Source: Amycolatopsis sp. cg9 (GTDB taxonomy: Bacteria; Actinomycetota; Actinomycetes; Mycobacteriales; Pseudonocardiaceae). Taken from it: DNA of 64,000 bases. Location: contig NZ_CP166850.1 of NCBI RefSeq assembly GCF_041346945.1, positions 6,494,501 to 6,558,500 on the forward strand. Direction: 5' to 3'. Positions within the stretch are counted from its first letter, which is position 1. Each line of letters starts with the position of its first letter. Below, piece after piece: positions 23,901-31,717 of the stretch. The notes under the pieces are model-generated. The model saw only the letters and a program-made list of their open reading frames with translations, made no database searches and was not told where the DNA came from. The position numbers were made by a program, and so were the translations under genes.

Positions 23901-24603
23901 CGACGGGCTCCAGTTCAGCGGCATGCGGATCCGCGACACCTACGCCGACGGCATCAACCTCACCAACGGCACGCGGAATTCGAAGGTGTTCGACTCGTCG
24001 TTCCGCACCACCGGCGACGACTCCCTCGCCGTGTGGGCCAACCAGTACGTGAAGGACCCGTCGGTGGACATCGCGCACGACAACGCCTTCACCAACAACA
24101 CCATCCAGCTCCCGTGGCGCGCGAACGGCATCGCGATCTACGGCGGCTACGGCAACAAGATCGAGAACAACCTGGTGTCCGACACGATGAACTACCCGGG
24201 GATCATGCTGGCGACCGACCACGACCCGCTGCCGTTCTCCGGGCAGACGCTGATCGCGAACAACGCCCTGTACCGCTGCGGCGGCGTGTTCTGGGGCGAG
24301 CAGCAGAAGTTCGGCGCGATCACGTTCTTCGCGCAGGGCAAGGACATCACCGGGGTGACGCTGCGGGACACGGAGATCCACGACTCCACCTACGACGGCA
24401 TCCAGTTCAAGACCGGCGGCGGGACCATGAACGTGGCCGTCACGAACGTCAAGATCGACAAGTCGAACAACGGGGCCGGCATCCTCGCGATGAGCGGCGC
24501 CCGCGGCAGCGCGACCTTGTCGAACGTGACGATCACGAACTCGTCGGCGGGCAACGTCGTCGTCGAGCCGGGGTCGCAGTTCGTGCTCACCGGCGCGCCC
24601 TGA
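20956..24603 (+). CDS. Secreted multi-domain GH87-like alpha-1,3-glucanase (mycodextranase/mutanase type)
   Basis: The 1215-residue protein reads: signal peptide (1-39), F5/8 type C discoidin domain (about 42-175), fibronectin type III (178-265), second discoidin domain (271-411), two CARDB domains (412-520, 525-632), a CBM6/35-like domain beginning YTEYEAESAQYQG (636-795), and a right-handed parallel beta-helix (about 803-1215). The helix contains DTYADGINLTNG and RTTGDDSLAVW, Asp-rich turns where GH87 enzymes have their catalytic acids. Domain order fits bacterial alpha-1,3-glucanases that attack fungal or dental-plaque glucans. Only the lack of a direct alignment keeps the family call short of certain; another beta-helix hydrolase is the alternative. 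GAAGAGAAG precedes the ATG. Confidence 0.75.
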   Translation: MTRMRLPRLLAGFLAVGLSVAGLSLASAAGSPPPPAQAAAAVADVPLARTVSASSALPGYPVANTVDGNQASYWESANNAFPQWLQADLGSAKPLSRIVLKLPATWESRTQTLAVRGSTDGSAFTDLVASAGYAFAPSAGTVTIPVTVTTRYVRLQITGNTQWPAAQLSEFELYGPDSGDTQAPTAPANLALTEPGAGQIRLTWSASTDDVGVTGYTVYRDGTPVTTVTGTTFTETRPAGTRVEYFVRAKDAAGHESADSGHVVRQGTQAGQNLAAGKPIEATSSVFSFVAANANDNNTGTYWESAAGYPNSLTVKLGAGADLDAVVVRLDPDAVWGARTQNFEVLGRDQGATAFTTLKARADYRFDPAAGQNTVTIPVTGRAADVRLQFFANSGAPGAQVAEFQVLGTPAPNPDLVVTGTTWTPANPDETSQVTVSATVKNAGTAAAPATTVNVALGGTVVGNAAVGALAAGAATTLTVNAGTRPQGSYQVTATVDPADTVVEQNDTNNTYTAPAPLVVAQAPGPDLEVTGITSNPPNPAAGAAVSFTVAVHNRGTGGAGASVTRLTAGATTLSGSTPAVAAGSTVDVAIAGTWTATSGGATLAATADATNTVAETNESNNGLSRTIVVGRGAALPYTEYEAESAQYQGQLLEADPLRTFGHTNFATESSGRRSVRLANQGQYVEVTSVNQANSIVVRNSVPDAPAGGGQDFTLSLYVNGTFAQKLTLSSKHSWLYGTTDDPEGLTNTPQADARRLFDESHALLSQSYPAGTKFKLQRDNGDSAAYYVIDLVDLEQVAPALPKPAECTSITAYGAVPDDGVDDAPAIQRAVTDDQNGVIPCVWIPEGQWRQEAKILTDDPTVPNGGGQYNQVGISDVSIRGAGMWRSQLYSLIQPQDAGTINHPHEGNFGFDIDKNTQISDIAIFGSGRIRGGDGNAEGGVGLNGRFGTGTKISNVWIEHANVGVWVGRDYSNKPELWGPADGLQFSGMRIRDTYADGINLTNGTRNSKVFDSSFRTTGDDSLAVWANQYVKDPSVDIAHDNAFTNNTIQLPWRANGIAIYGGYGNKIENNLVSDTMNYPGIMLATDHDPLPFSGQTLIANNALYRCGGVFWGEQQKFGAITFFAQGKDITGVTLRDTEIHDSTYDGIQFKTGGGTMNVAVTNVKIDKSNNGAGILAMSGARGSATLSNVTITNSSAGNVVVEPGSQFVLTGAP

Positions 24604-24605
24604 GC

Positions 24606-24644
24606 CTGGGCAGCGGCGCCCGCGTCCCGGGCGCCGCTGCCCAG
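24606..24644. terminator. Bidirectional terminator
   Basis: A perfect 17-bp stem (left arm CTGGGCAGCGGCGCCCG, 24606-24622; right arm 24628-24644) with a 5-base loop. It separates the convergent glucanase and serine protease genes and is 2 bp and 17 bp from their stop codons. Confidence 0.85.
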
Positions 24645-24661
24645 CACCAGCCGATCACGGG

Positions 24662-25531
24662 TCACCCGGTCTGGGCGCGGATCCAGTCCGCCACGACGTC
24701 CACCCGCGCGATCGTCTCGGCCCCGGGCTGCGGGCACGGCGGCCCGGTGTTGACGATGGCGACCAGCGTCCCGGTGCGGTCGTCGCCGGAGACGAAGAAC
24801 GGGCCGCCCGAATCCTCCGGGCACGGGCCGTTTTCGACGGTTCGCGTACCCACCGGCACGGCTTCCAGCGTCGACTGGCCGATGCCCGAGACCGTGAAGC
24901 GCCCGCGTTTGAGGTGGTCGGACGGCCCGAGCACGGTCGCCGAGTGCGAGCCCCAGCCGGCGAACTGCAGCTGCCGGCCCACCACCGGCCGCTCGCGGTT
25001 CAGCTCGACCGGCACGATGTCGGTGATCGCGAGGTCGAGCTTCGCCAGCGCCAGGTCGTTCAGCGGGGACTGCCGGACGTCGACGACCTTCGCCGTGTGC
25101 CCGCCGGGATCGGTGTCCTTCAGGCGGCCGACGGTCACCGTCATCGTGTACCGCGGCCGGCCGCCGACCCGCGCGTCGGCCAGGTCGTGGAAGCAGTGCC
25201 CGGCGGTCACGACCCACTGCGGCGCGACCAGCGCCCCGCTGCAGGCGCCGTCGCGCACGCCGCCGCCCGCGACGGGGATGTCGTCCGACGTCAGCTTCGC
25301 GTTGAAGGGCAAGGTGGGGGTGGGCGCGGGCCGGGTGGTCGTGGTCACCGGCGCCGGGGCGGGGGCCGCCGGGTCGGGCAGCCCGTGCCCGCCGGCCGCG
25401 GCGGCCAGGACGGACCCGGCGACCGGCACGCCGGTGGTGGTGTGCGCGAACGCGAGCCCGGCCCCGGCCAGCACCGCGAGGGCGGTGGCCCGCGGCCGGA
25501 AGAGCCGTCGTCGGTGCGAAGAAGTCCTCAC
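24662..25531 (-). CDS. Secreted trypsin-like serine protease (S1)
   Basis: The 289-residue protein has a signal/anchor segment (about 12-45), a Pro/Thr-rich stretch (about 50-75) and a chymotrypsin-fold domain. The triad is visible: TAGHC (His near 112), NDLALAKLD (Asp near 160), and CPEDSGGPFF (Ser near 240). CSGALVAPQWVVTAGHC is the usual start of the first barrel. The missing classical IVGG activation site suggests either a different processing point or self-contained activity. It follows the TetR gene by 67 bp. Confidence 0.88.
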   Translation of the reverse strand: MRTSSHRRRLFRPRATALAVLAGAGLAFAHTTTGVPVAGSVLAAAAGGHGLPDPAAPAPAPVTTTTRPAPTPTLPFNAKLTSDDIPVAGGGVRDGACSGALVAPQWVVTAGHCFHDLADARVGGRPRYTMTVTVGRLKDTDPGGHTAKVVDVRQSPLNDLALAKLDLAITDIVPVELNRERPVVGRQLQFAGWGSHSATVLGPSDHLKRGRFTVSGIGQSTLEAVPVGTRTVENGPCPEDSGGPFFVSGDDRTGTLVAIVNTGPPCPQPGAETIARVDVVADWIRAQTG

Positions 25532-25598
25532 ACCCCTGATACACGGGCGGGAGCCCGGAATGGTTGCGCGTTTCGCGCGCGAACCGCGTCGGCGCCGG

Positions 25599-26225
25599 TC
25601 AGGCGGGTGGTGCCGCGATCGCCGGCCACAGCACCGAGACGACGGCGGCCGGGATCCCGTCCTTGCCGTCGCCCCGGTAGAAGGCGGCGAAGTAGCTGCC
25701 GAAGCACAGCGTGGCGATGGTGTGCTTGTCGATGCCGTCCCGGACCGCGCCGCTGGCCTGGAGCTGGGTCAGCACGTTCTCGACCAGCGCGACGCGCGGT
25801 TCGACGGCGTGCTCGCGCAGGATGCCGAGCAGCTCCGGGGTGCGGATCGCCTCGCCGGCGAAGTTGCCCATCAGCACCATGGCGTCCGGGTTGAAGTACG
25901 CGGGGTCCAGCCGCCGGACCGCTTCGGTGAAGGCCTCCCGCGGGGCCAGCCGGCTCAAGTCCACTGTGTACGAATCGCGCTGTTTGCGGAAACCGTAGTC
26001 CAGCGCGTCCACGACCAGGTCGAACTTGGTGCGCCACCGGCGGTACAGCGTCGGGCGGCTGACCTTCGCGTCCGTCGCGATGTCGCCGATGGTCATCAGC
26101 GAGTAGCCGTCGCGGACCAGCCGCGCCCGGGTGGCCAGGATGATCGCTTCGTCGAGCGCCGCGTCGCGGGGACGGCCGCCGGGGCGCGACGCGGCTTCTT
26201 CGTCGGTCGCGTCCCGGGAAGCCAT
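25599..26225 (-). CDS. TetR-family transcriptional regulator
   Basis: The 208-residue protein has an N-terminal HTH (about 25-72: IILATRARLVRDGYSLMTIGDIATDAKVSRPTLYRRWRTK) and a TetR_C ligand domain. It starts 9 bp after the stop of the CU044_5270-type gene, so it is probably the third gene of the sigma-factor operon. Its target cannot be told; the protease gene next downstream is one possibility. Confidence 0.88.
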   Translation of the reverse strand: MASRDATDEEAASRPGGRPRDAALDEAIILATRARLVRDGYSLMTIGDIATDAKVSRPTLYRRWRTKFDLVVDALDYGFRKQRDSYTVDLSRLAPREAFTEAVRRLDPAYFNPDAMVLMGNFAGEAIRTPELLGILREHAVEPRVALVENVLTQLQASGAVRDGIDKHTIATLCFGSYFAAFYRGDGKDGIPAAVVSVLWPAIAAPPA

Positions 26226-26234
26226 CTCCGCAGC

Positions 26235-27131
26235 CTAACGTCCGGGGCGCTGCCCCACCCGGTCGACGAACGTCTTCACGGTCACCGCGCTGTCCCGGGT
26301 GCCCAGGAACCGGTGGGTGGTGGCGTCGAAGACGAGCACTTCCGGCCGTGCCTTCGGCGACGAGCCGGGCGGGACCGGCCAGGTGATCCCGACCCCCGGT
26401 CGGCCGGCGCCGTCGGTGACGTGGTCCAGCGCCGTCAGGCCGGGCACCTTCGCCGCCGCCGCGAACAGCGCCGCGTAGGACGCGGGCCGGAGGGCGTGCT
26501 CGTAGGCGAGGCTGATCACGTCCTTGCCCAGCGCGTTGACGTCGCCCCGCTCGCCGCTGTGGTGTTCTTCGAGGTAGGCGAGCATCGCGTCCGCGGTCGT
26601 CGGCAGGTCCGTCCGGTAGGCGGGGGAGGGACGGCAGTCTTCGAGCGTCCCTTCCTTGCTCGGGTCGTTCGCGCCGTAGACGGGTGCTTTGCCGTCGCGG
26701 CAGCCGGGGATCTTCGTGTCGCCGATCAGTCCGTCGCGGGTGCCGTCGACCGAGAACCACACCTCCCGCACGGAGTGGTCGCTGCGTTCGGTTTTCACGT
26801 ACAGGAACTGGTCCGGGCGCGGGACCGCGGCCTGCTCCCCGAGCGCCGCGCCCGCCGCCTCGGTGAGCACCCGCACCGGATCGGCGTGCGCGACACCGAC
26901 ACCGACGCCGACCCCGGCGCCGGTTTCGCCGGCCGGCGCGAGCGCCACGACGGCGGTGATGCCCGCGGCCAGCGCGGCGGCGGCTCCGGCCGTCCAGAAC
27001 CACCGCTTCGCCCGCCGAGGCCGCCCGGTGCGCGCCGCGGCCAGCAGCCGCTCCCGGGCGGGGGCGAGGTCCTCCGCCGTCGCGAGGCCGACGGCGTCCG
27101 CGCGCTCGCGGATCAGGTCCAGGTCATCCAT
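26235..27131 (-). CDS. CU044_5270-type membrane protein, sigma-factor partner
   Basis: The 298-residue protein has a short cytoplasmic N-terminus (about 1-42), one membrane helix (about 45-67) and an extracytoplasmic domain with three Cys. Proteins of this architecture are regularly encoded right after ECF sigma factors in actinomycetes and are named CU044_5270 family; they take the position of an anti-sigma factor, although the N-terminus lacks a zinc-binding HxxxCxxC motif. The ATG overlaps the sigma gene by 8 bp, which supports coupled synthesis. Confidence 0.75.
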   Translation of the reverse strand: MDDLDLIRERADAVGLATAEDLAPARERLLAAARTGRPRRAKRWFWTAGAAAALAAGITAVVALAPAGETGAGVGVGVGVAHADPVRVLTEAAGAALGEQAAVPRPDQFLYVKTERSDHSVREVWFSVDGTRDGLIGDTKIPGCRDGKAPVYGANDPSKEGTLEDCRPSPAYRTDLPTTADAMLAYLEEHHSGERGDVNALGKDVISLAYEHALRPASYAALFAAAAKVPGLTALDHVTDGAGRPGVGITWPVPPGSSPKARPEVLVFDATTHRFLGTRDSAVTVKTFVDRVGQRPGR

Positions 27132-27711
27132 GATCGGAGGTCTCCTTCACGAGGTCGAGGGCACCGAGTTCGGCGCGGACGCGGTGGCGGGCGCGGCTGA
27201 GCCGCGACTTCACGGTGCCGACGGGGATGGCCAGCGCTTCGGCGACCTCCGGGTAGCCGAGCCCTTCGGCGGCGACGAGCAGCAGCACGTCCCGCTCGCG
27301 GGGCCGCAGCCCGGCCAGCGCCCGGTCGAGCCGCGCGCCGAGGGCCTGGGCGGTGACCCTCTCGGCGACGCGGTCGTCGTGCCCGGTTTCGGCGGGTGGC
27401 GGCCCGAGGGCCAGCCGGAGCTTCAGCTCGCGCACCTCCGCCCGCCGCTGCCGCGCGACGAGGTTCGTGGCGATGCCGTAGAGCCACGGCCGGGCGTCCG
27501 GCCGGGCCGGGTCGAACTTGCCCCGGTTGTCGAACGCGATCAGGAAGGTGTCGGCGAGGACGTCGTCCGCGCTTGCCGGACCGAGGCGCCGGACCAGGTA
27601 GCGGTGGATGTGCCGCGCGTGGCGGTCGAAGATCACCGCGAACAGGCTCGGCTCCCGCCGCGACCGCGTGATCACGCTCGCGTCGTCGTCTTCCGTGTCT
27701 TCCGGGGTCAT
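27124..27711 (-). CDS. ECF RNA polymerase sigma factor
   Basis: The 195-residue protein has sigma region 2 (about 22-95: FAVIFDRHARHIHRYLVRRLG, ADDVLADTFLIAF, PWLYGIATNLV) and region 4 (about 128-182: LRPRERDVLLLVAAEGLGYPEVA, IPVGTVKSRLSRARHRVR). It should direct RNA polymerase to promoters with a GGAAC-type -35. A GGAAC occurs upstream on the same strand in the 107-bp gap after the MarR gene, with a weak -10 about 16 bp later; self-activation is possible but not convincing from sequence. Confidence 0.93.
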   Translation of the reverse strand: MTPEDTEDDDASVITRSRREPSLFAVIFDRHARHIHRYLVRRLGPASADDVLADTFLIAFDNRGKFDPARPDARPWLYGIATNLVARQRRAEVRELKLRLALGPPPAETGHDDRVAERVTAQALGARLDRALAGLRPRERDVLLLVAAEGLGYPEVAEALAIPVGTVKSRLSRARHRVRAELGALDLVKETSDHG

Positions 27712-27818
27712 CGCCCGCCTTCCGCTGCTGCCGGTGTCCTCAGCTGTTCACGGAACGGGCGGGCCGGGTTCCGGAATCGGGGCCGCTCGCGGCCGAAAGT
27801 GACACAGGTCACCCGGCT

Positions 27819-28283
27819 TCAGGGGCAGTCTTCGGCCGCCAGCATGCCGCGGCTGGCCTCGCCGAGGCCGTCGGCCAGCGCGCTCAGCTGGTCCGGGGTG
27901 AGGACGTCGAGCAGCAGCTCCCGCACGAGGGCGACGTGCCCGGGCTCGGCCTGGGCCAGCCGGGCCGCGCCCTCGTCGGTCAGCACGGCGTAGACAGCGC
28001 GGACGTCGCTCTCGCACGCGCGCCGCCGGACGAGCCCGGCCTGCTCCAGCTGGCCGATCTGGTAGGTCAGCCCGCTCTTGGAGTTGGACACGGCGCAGGC
28101 GAGTTCGGCCATCCGCAGCTCGCGGCCCGGTGCCCCGCCGAGCCGGGCGAGGATCTCGTACTGGAGGTGGGACAGGCCGGCGTCGCGCTTGAGCTGCTGG
28201 TCCAGCCGCTGGTGGAGCAGGGTGAAGGTGCTGCGGAACGCGTTCCAGGCGCGCTTTTCCCGCGCGTTCAGCGGACCACCCAT
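27819..28283 (-). CDS. MarR-family transcriptional regulator
   Basis: The 154-residue protein has the MarR winged helix: LQYEILARLGGAPGRELRMAELA, SNSKSGLTYQIGQLEQAGLVRR and the wing with ESDVRAVYAVLTDEGAARL. The start ATG complements 28281-28283. It is divergent from an AraC-type gene, and a near-perfect palindrome is placed between them. One Cys pair (AELACAVSN and RRRACESD) might sense oxidation; that is speculation. Confidence 0.9.
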   Translation of the reverse strand: MGGPLNAREKRAWNAFRSTFTLLHQRLDQQLKRDAGLSHLQYEILARLGGAPGRELRMAELACAVSNSKSGLTYQIGQLEQAGLVRRRACESDVRAVYAVLTDEGAARLAQAEPGHVALVRELLLDVLTPDQLSALADGLGEASRGMLAAEDCP

Positions 28284-28301
28284 GCGGCAACGGTACCCGT
28301 T

Positions 28302-28340
28302 GTTCAAATTCGAACCCGTGCTCAGCGCCGCTGTTAGGGT
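28302..28340 (+). promoter_or_regulatory. MarR-type operator and promoter of the AraC gene
   Basis: GTTCAAATTCGAAC (28302-28315) is symmetric at 12 of 14 positions. A -10-like TAGGGT (28335-28340) ends six bases before the GTG at 28347, so the AraC transcript is probably leaderless, and the palindrome reaches into its -35 position. Confidence 0.55.
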
Positions 28341-28346
28341 CGGCGC

Positions 28347-29210
28347 GTGATGTTCGATCCCGGAACCGCGGCCCGGGTGCGGCTCTGCAGCCGGCGGGAC
28401 AACGGCTGGGCCGCGGTGCTCGTGCGGCTGCTCGACAACGCCCCGGAAGCCGAACTCGACCTCCCGCCCGCCGACGAGCAGACGGTCGTGGTGGTCGGGG
28501 CGGGCACCACGACGATCGAGTCGCGGCACGGCGCGCGGTGGCGCCGGGCGGACTACGGCCCGGGTTCGATCGGCCTGACCGCACCCGGCCACCCGGCCCG
28601 GCTCCGCTGGCGCGGCCCCGGGCGCACCCTGACCACGCACGTCCACCTGCCGGCCGCGCTGGTCGACCGGACGGCCCTCGAGCTGTGGGGCCGCGACGCG
28701 AACCGCCTCGGCCGCCCGGACGCCCTCGCCGTCGAAGACCCGGTGCTGGCGTCGGTCGCCGGGGCACTGGGTTCGGCGGCCCTCGCGGGCGCCGACGAGC
28801 TGTACGCGGAATCGGCGGCGGCGTTCCTGGCGGTCCACCTCCTGACCCGCCACGCGGCGGCACCCCCGCCCCGCGTCCCGGGCCGCGACGAGCTGCGCAC
28901 CCGCCGGGCCGTCCAGTTCATCCGCGACAACCACCACCGCCCCCTCACCCTGGCCGACATGGCGGCGGCGGCCGACCTGAGCCCGTTCCACTTCCTGCGC
29001 GTCTTCAAGACGGCGACGGGGCAGACGCCGTACCGCTACCTGACCCGCGTCCGGGTGGAGCAGGCGTGCCGGCACCTGGAGCGGGGCGAGCTGTCGGTGA
29101 CGGAGATCGCGCAGGCGTGCGGGTTCGCGACGCCGTCGCGGTTCGCTTCGGCGTTCCGGGCGCAGATCGGGCAGCCGCCGTCGGCGTACCGGACCGCGGT
29201 GCGGAGCTAG
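28347..29210 (+). CDS. AraC-family transcriptional regulator
   Basis: The 287-residue protein has an N-terminal cupin-like half (about 1-170) and a C-terminal double HTH (about 185-287): AVQFIRDNHHRPLTLADMAAAADLSPFHFLRVFK and then EIAQACGFATPSRFASAFR. The translation start is GTG 28347 or ATG 28350. It overlaps the lipoprotein gene on the opposite strand by 4 bp at their stop codons. Function of the pair with MarR is unknown. Confidence 0.9.
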   Translation: MMFDPGTAARVRLCSRRDNGWAAVLVRLLDNAPEAELDLPPADEQTVVVVGAGTTTIESRHGARWRRADYGPGSIGLTAPGHPARLRWRGPGRTLTTHVHLPAALVDRTALELWGRDANRLGRPDALAVEDPVLASVAGALGSAALAGADELYAESAAAFLAVHLLTRHAAAPPPRVPGRDELRTRRAVQFIRDNHHRPLTLADMAAAADLSPFHFLRVFKTATGQTPYRYLTRVRVEQACRHLERGELSVTEIAQACGFATPSRFASAFRAQIGQPPSAYRTAVRS

Positions 29211-30097
29211 CAGCCGGCCGCGACCGGCTGATCGGTGCCGGTGTAGAGGTACGAGTCCGGGACGTAGCCGGTGCCGACGAAGTTCCACAGCGAGCTCGTC
29301 CCGTACGGGCCCTCGACCGCGAACCAGGTGAGGGTGCAGTCGATCCGCACCAGCGCGCCGGGCGCGAGCGTGCCGACCGGCCGGTTGCCCGCGTCGACGA
29401 CCTTGACCGGCTGATCGGTGAGGACGACTCCCCACCCGGCCGTCTGCGGCCGCAAGCTCGCCACGGCGTCGGGGCAGAACGCGGTGTAGGCGAGGTAGCT
29501 CAGCACGGCCTGGTCGTCGGGGTTCCGGGGATCGAGGTCGCGCAGGACGCTGAAGTACTCGGTGGCGACCCGGAACGCCTCGCCGACGGAATCGGCGTCC
29601 GTCTGCTCCCCGTGCAGGTACAGGGCCACTTCGGCGGCGTACCACCGAGAGCCGAGCGGGGTGCCGTCGGCGAGCATGGTGCCCACTTCGTCGCAGGCGG
29701 CCCGGCGGAACGCGCTGCGGATCTCCTTCTTGGCTTCGTCCTCGAGCTCGGCGCGGAAGTCGTCGATCCAGCTCGTCCGGTTCTCGCGCTCGGCGCTCCG
29801 GTAGCTGGTGGTGGCCTTCCGGGCCGATTCCCGCGCGGCGGCGGTTCCTTCGGTCGCCGCCGCGCTGTGCGCCGACTTCGAAATCCCCTCGAGTTCGGTG
29901 ACCCCGGCCTTCGCGGTGGGACCGTCGAGCGCGCTCACCGCGTTGTGCACCAGCACCTGCTTTTCGGCCGCCCGCGCTTCCCATTCCGCCGCGGTCGCCG
30001 CGGCTTTGGCGACCTTCCCGCAGCCGGTGAGCGCGCAGGCGGCGCACAGGACCACCACCAGGGCCGCGAAGGGAAACCGGGCTCGCGAATACGACAT
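29207..30097 (-). CDS. Lipoprotein with C-terminal SH3-like domain
   Basis: The start at 30097 is chosen because GGGAGGTG precedes it and the protein then begins MSYSRARFPFAALVVVLCAA and the lipobox LTGC (Cys near residue 26). Residues about 30-190 are helical and charged, with coiled-coil-like KATTSYRSAERENR; residues about 225-290 form an SH3-type beta domain (QPVKVVDAGNRPVGTLAPGA, WFAVEGPYG, GYVPDSYLY). It is probably anchored on the outer face of the membrane and binds the cell wall. No enzymatic motif seen. Confidence 0.75.
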   Translation of the reverse strand: MSYSRARFPFAALVVVLCAACALTGCGKVAKAAATAAEWEARAAEKQVLVHNAVSALDGPTAKAGVTELEGISKSAHSAAATEGTAAARESARKATTSYRSAERENRTSWIDDFRAELEDEAKKEIRSAFRRAACDEVGTMLADGTPLGSRWYAAEVALYLHGEQTDADSVGEAFRVATEYFSVLRDLDPRNPDDQAVLSYLAYTAFCPDAVASLRPQTAGWGVVLTDQPVKVVDAGNRPVGTLAPGALVRIDCTLTWFAVEGPYGTSSLWNFVGTGYVPDSYLYTGTDQPVAAGC

Positions 30098-30248
30098 CGG
30101 GCACCTCCCGGGACGGGCAGGGCGAATCCTCGCCGAAGAGTCGCTCGCCCGGGGCGGCGCGTTACGGCACTGCCACCCGCAATAAACGGCCGCTCCGGCA
30201 GCAATCACGGGAAGGCGGCTCCGGGGGCCGCGGGGCTAGCGTCGCCGG

Positions 30249-30719
30249 GTGTCCACTCCAGAAATCGAAGCGAGCGTCAACGGGGAGGCCGTGCGGTTGC
30301 GGCTCGACCCGCGGGAGTCGCTGCTCGACGTCCTGCGGGAACGCCTCGGGCTGACCGGTACCAAGAAGGGCTGCGACCAGGGCCACTGCGGGGCCTGCAC
30401 GGTCCACCTCGACGGGCGGCGCGTGGTGTCCTGCCTGACGCCCGCCGTGCAGGTCGACGGGCAGGAGGTGACCACCATCGAGGGGGTCGCCGGGCCGGGG
30501 GGCGGGCTGCACCCGCTGCAGCAGGCCTTCGTCGACCACGACGCCCTCCAGTGCGGCTACTGCACGCCCGGCCAGATCATGTCCGGGCTCGCCTGCATCG
30601 CCGAGGGGCACGCCGGTGACGACGAGCAGGTGCGCGAGTACCTGAGCGGCAACCTGTGCCGGTGCGGGGCCTACGCCGGGATCGTCGCCGCCGTGCGGCA
30701 AATCGCCGGGGAGGGCTGA
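30249..30719 (+). CDS. paoA: [2Fe-2S] subunit of molybdenum aldehyde oxidoreductase
   Basis: The 156-residue protein carries both clusters of the xanthine-oxidase family small subunit: plant-ferredoxin type CDQGHCGACTVHLDG (about 42-56) and the C-terminal all-helical cluster with QCGYCTPGQ (about 101) and GNLCRCGAY (about 137). It passes electrons from the molybdenum centre to FAD. The GTG start has no ribosome site; a -10-like TAGCGT (30237-30242) suggests a leaderless mRNA. Unlike E. coli PaoA it has no Tat signal, so the complex should be cytoplasmic. Confidence 0.88.
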   Translation: MSTPEIEASVNGEAVRLRLDPRESLLDVLRERLGLTGTKKGCDQGHCGACTVHLDGRRVVSCLTPAVQVDGQEVTTIEGVAGPGGGLHPLQQAFVDHDALQCGYCTPGQIMSGLACIAEGHAGDDEQVREYLSGNLCRCGAYAGIVAAVRQIAGEG

Positions 30720-31717
30720 TGCGGCCCTTCGCCCACGTCGTTCCGGACAGCGTCGGCTCCGCCGTCGAGGCGCTGCGCGACGCCGTGCCCGGTACCCGGA
30801 TCCTGGCCGGCGGCACCACGCTGTACGACCTGATGAAGCTCGGCATCGAGACGCCGCCCGCCGTCGTCGACGTGCACCGGCTGCCCGAGCTGACCGCCGT
30901 CGACGCCGGTGGGCGCGAACTCGTCTTCGGTGCCGGGGCGCGGATGGCCGACGTCGCCGACCACCCCGCCGTGCGCGCCGGGTACCCCGCGCTGTCGGAG
31001 TCGCTGTGGCGCGCGGCCTCCCAGCAGCTGCGGAACATGGCCACCGTCGGCGGCAACCTGTTGCAGCGCACGCGGTGCGGCTACTTCCGCGGCGGCCCCG
31101 AGTTCCCCTGCAACAAACGCGAACCCGGCAGTGGCTGCGCCGCGCGCGGAGGGCACGACCGCACCCTCGCGCTGCTCGGCACCAGCGACGCCTGCATCGC
31201 GACCTACCCCGGCGACTGGGCCGTCGCGCTGCTCGCCTTCGACGCGGTCGTCGACGTCGCCGGCCCCGGCGGCGAACGCACGGTCCCGCTGGCGGAGCTG
31301 CACGTCGAACCGGGCGACGACCCGGCCCGCGAACACGTCCTCGACGCCCGCGAGCTGATCCTGCGCATCCGCGTCCCGGTGACGCCCGCCGGCCGCGGGT
31401 CGGTCTACCTGAAGATCCGCGACCGCGAGTCCTACGCCTTCGCCCTCGCCTCGGCCGCGGTCGCGCTCACCGTGGACGACGGCGTCGTCGGCGACTGCCG
31501 GATCGCGCTCGGCGGCGTGGCCACCCGGCCGTGGCGGGCGGCGGAAGCCGAACGCGCCCTGCGCGGTGCGCCGCTGACCGCCGAGAACGCCCGGCGCGCC
31601 GGCGAGATCGCGTTCGCCGGCGCGCGGCCCGGCACCCACAACGGGTTCCGGGTCGAACTGGGCATCCGCACGGTCGCCGACGCCGTGCTGACGGCCGGGG
31701 AGCGGGCGGCCCGATGA
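30719..31717 (+). CDS. paoB: FAD and [4Fe-4S] subunit of PaoABC-type aldehyde oxidoreductase
   Basis: The 332-residue protein is a CO-dehydrogenase-type flavoprotein: RILAGGTTLYDLMK (FAD pyrophosphate loop, about 22-35) and ATVGGNLLQRTRC (about 107-119). The stretch RTRCGYF, PEFPCNKREPGSGC and SDACIA supplies four Cys in the spacing that binds the extra [4Fe-4S] cluster known from E. coli PaoB/YagS and absent from ordinary CoxM-type subunits. The start ATG overlaps the previous stop (TGATG). Confidence 0.87.
   Translation: MRPFAHVVPDSVGSAVEALRDAVPGTRILAGGTTLYDLMKLGIETPPAVVDVHRLPELTAVDAGGRELVFGAGARMADVADHPAVRAGYPALSESLWRAASQQLRNMATVGGNLLQRTRCGYFRGGPEFPCNKREPGSGCAARGGHDRTLALLGTSDACIATYPGDWAVALLAFDAVVDVAGPGGERTVPLAELHVEPGDDPAREHVLDARELILRIRVPVTPAGRGSVYLKIRDRESYAFALASAAVALTVDDGVVGDCRIALGGVATRPWRAAEAERALRGAPLTAENARRAGEIAFAGARPGTHNGFRVELGIRTVADAVLTAGERAAR

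Noticed and set aside
27712..27818. Self-activated ECF promoter in front of the sigma gene
   Set aside because: A GGAAC is present but the -10 at the right distance is poor, so I did not list it as a feature.
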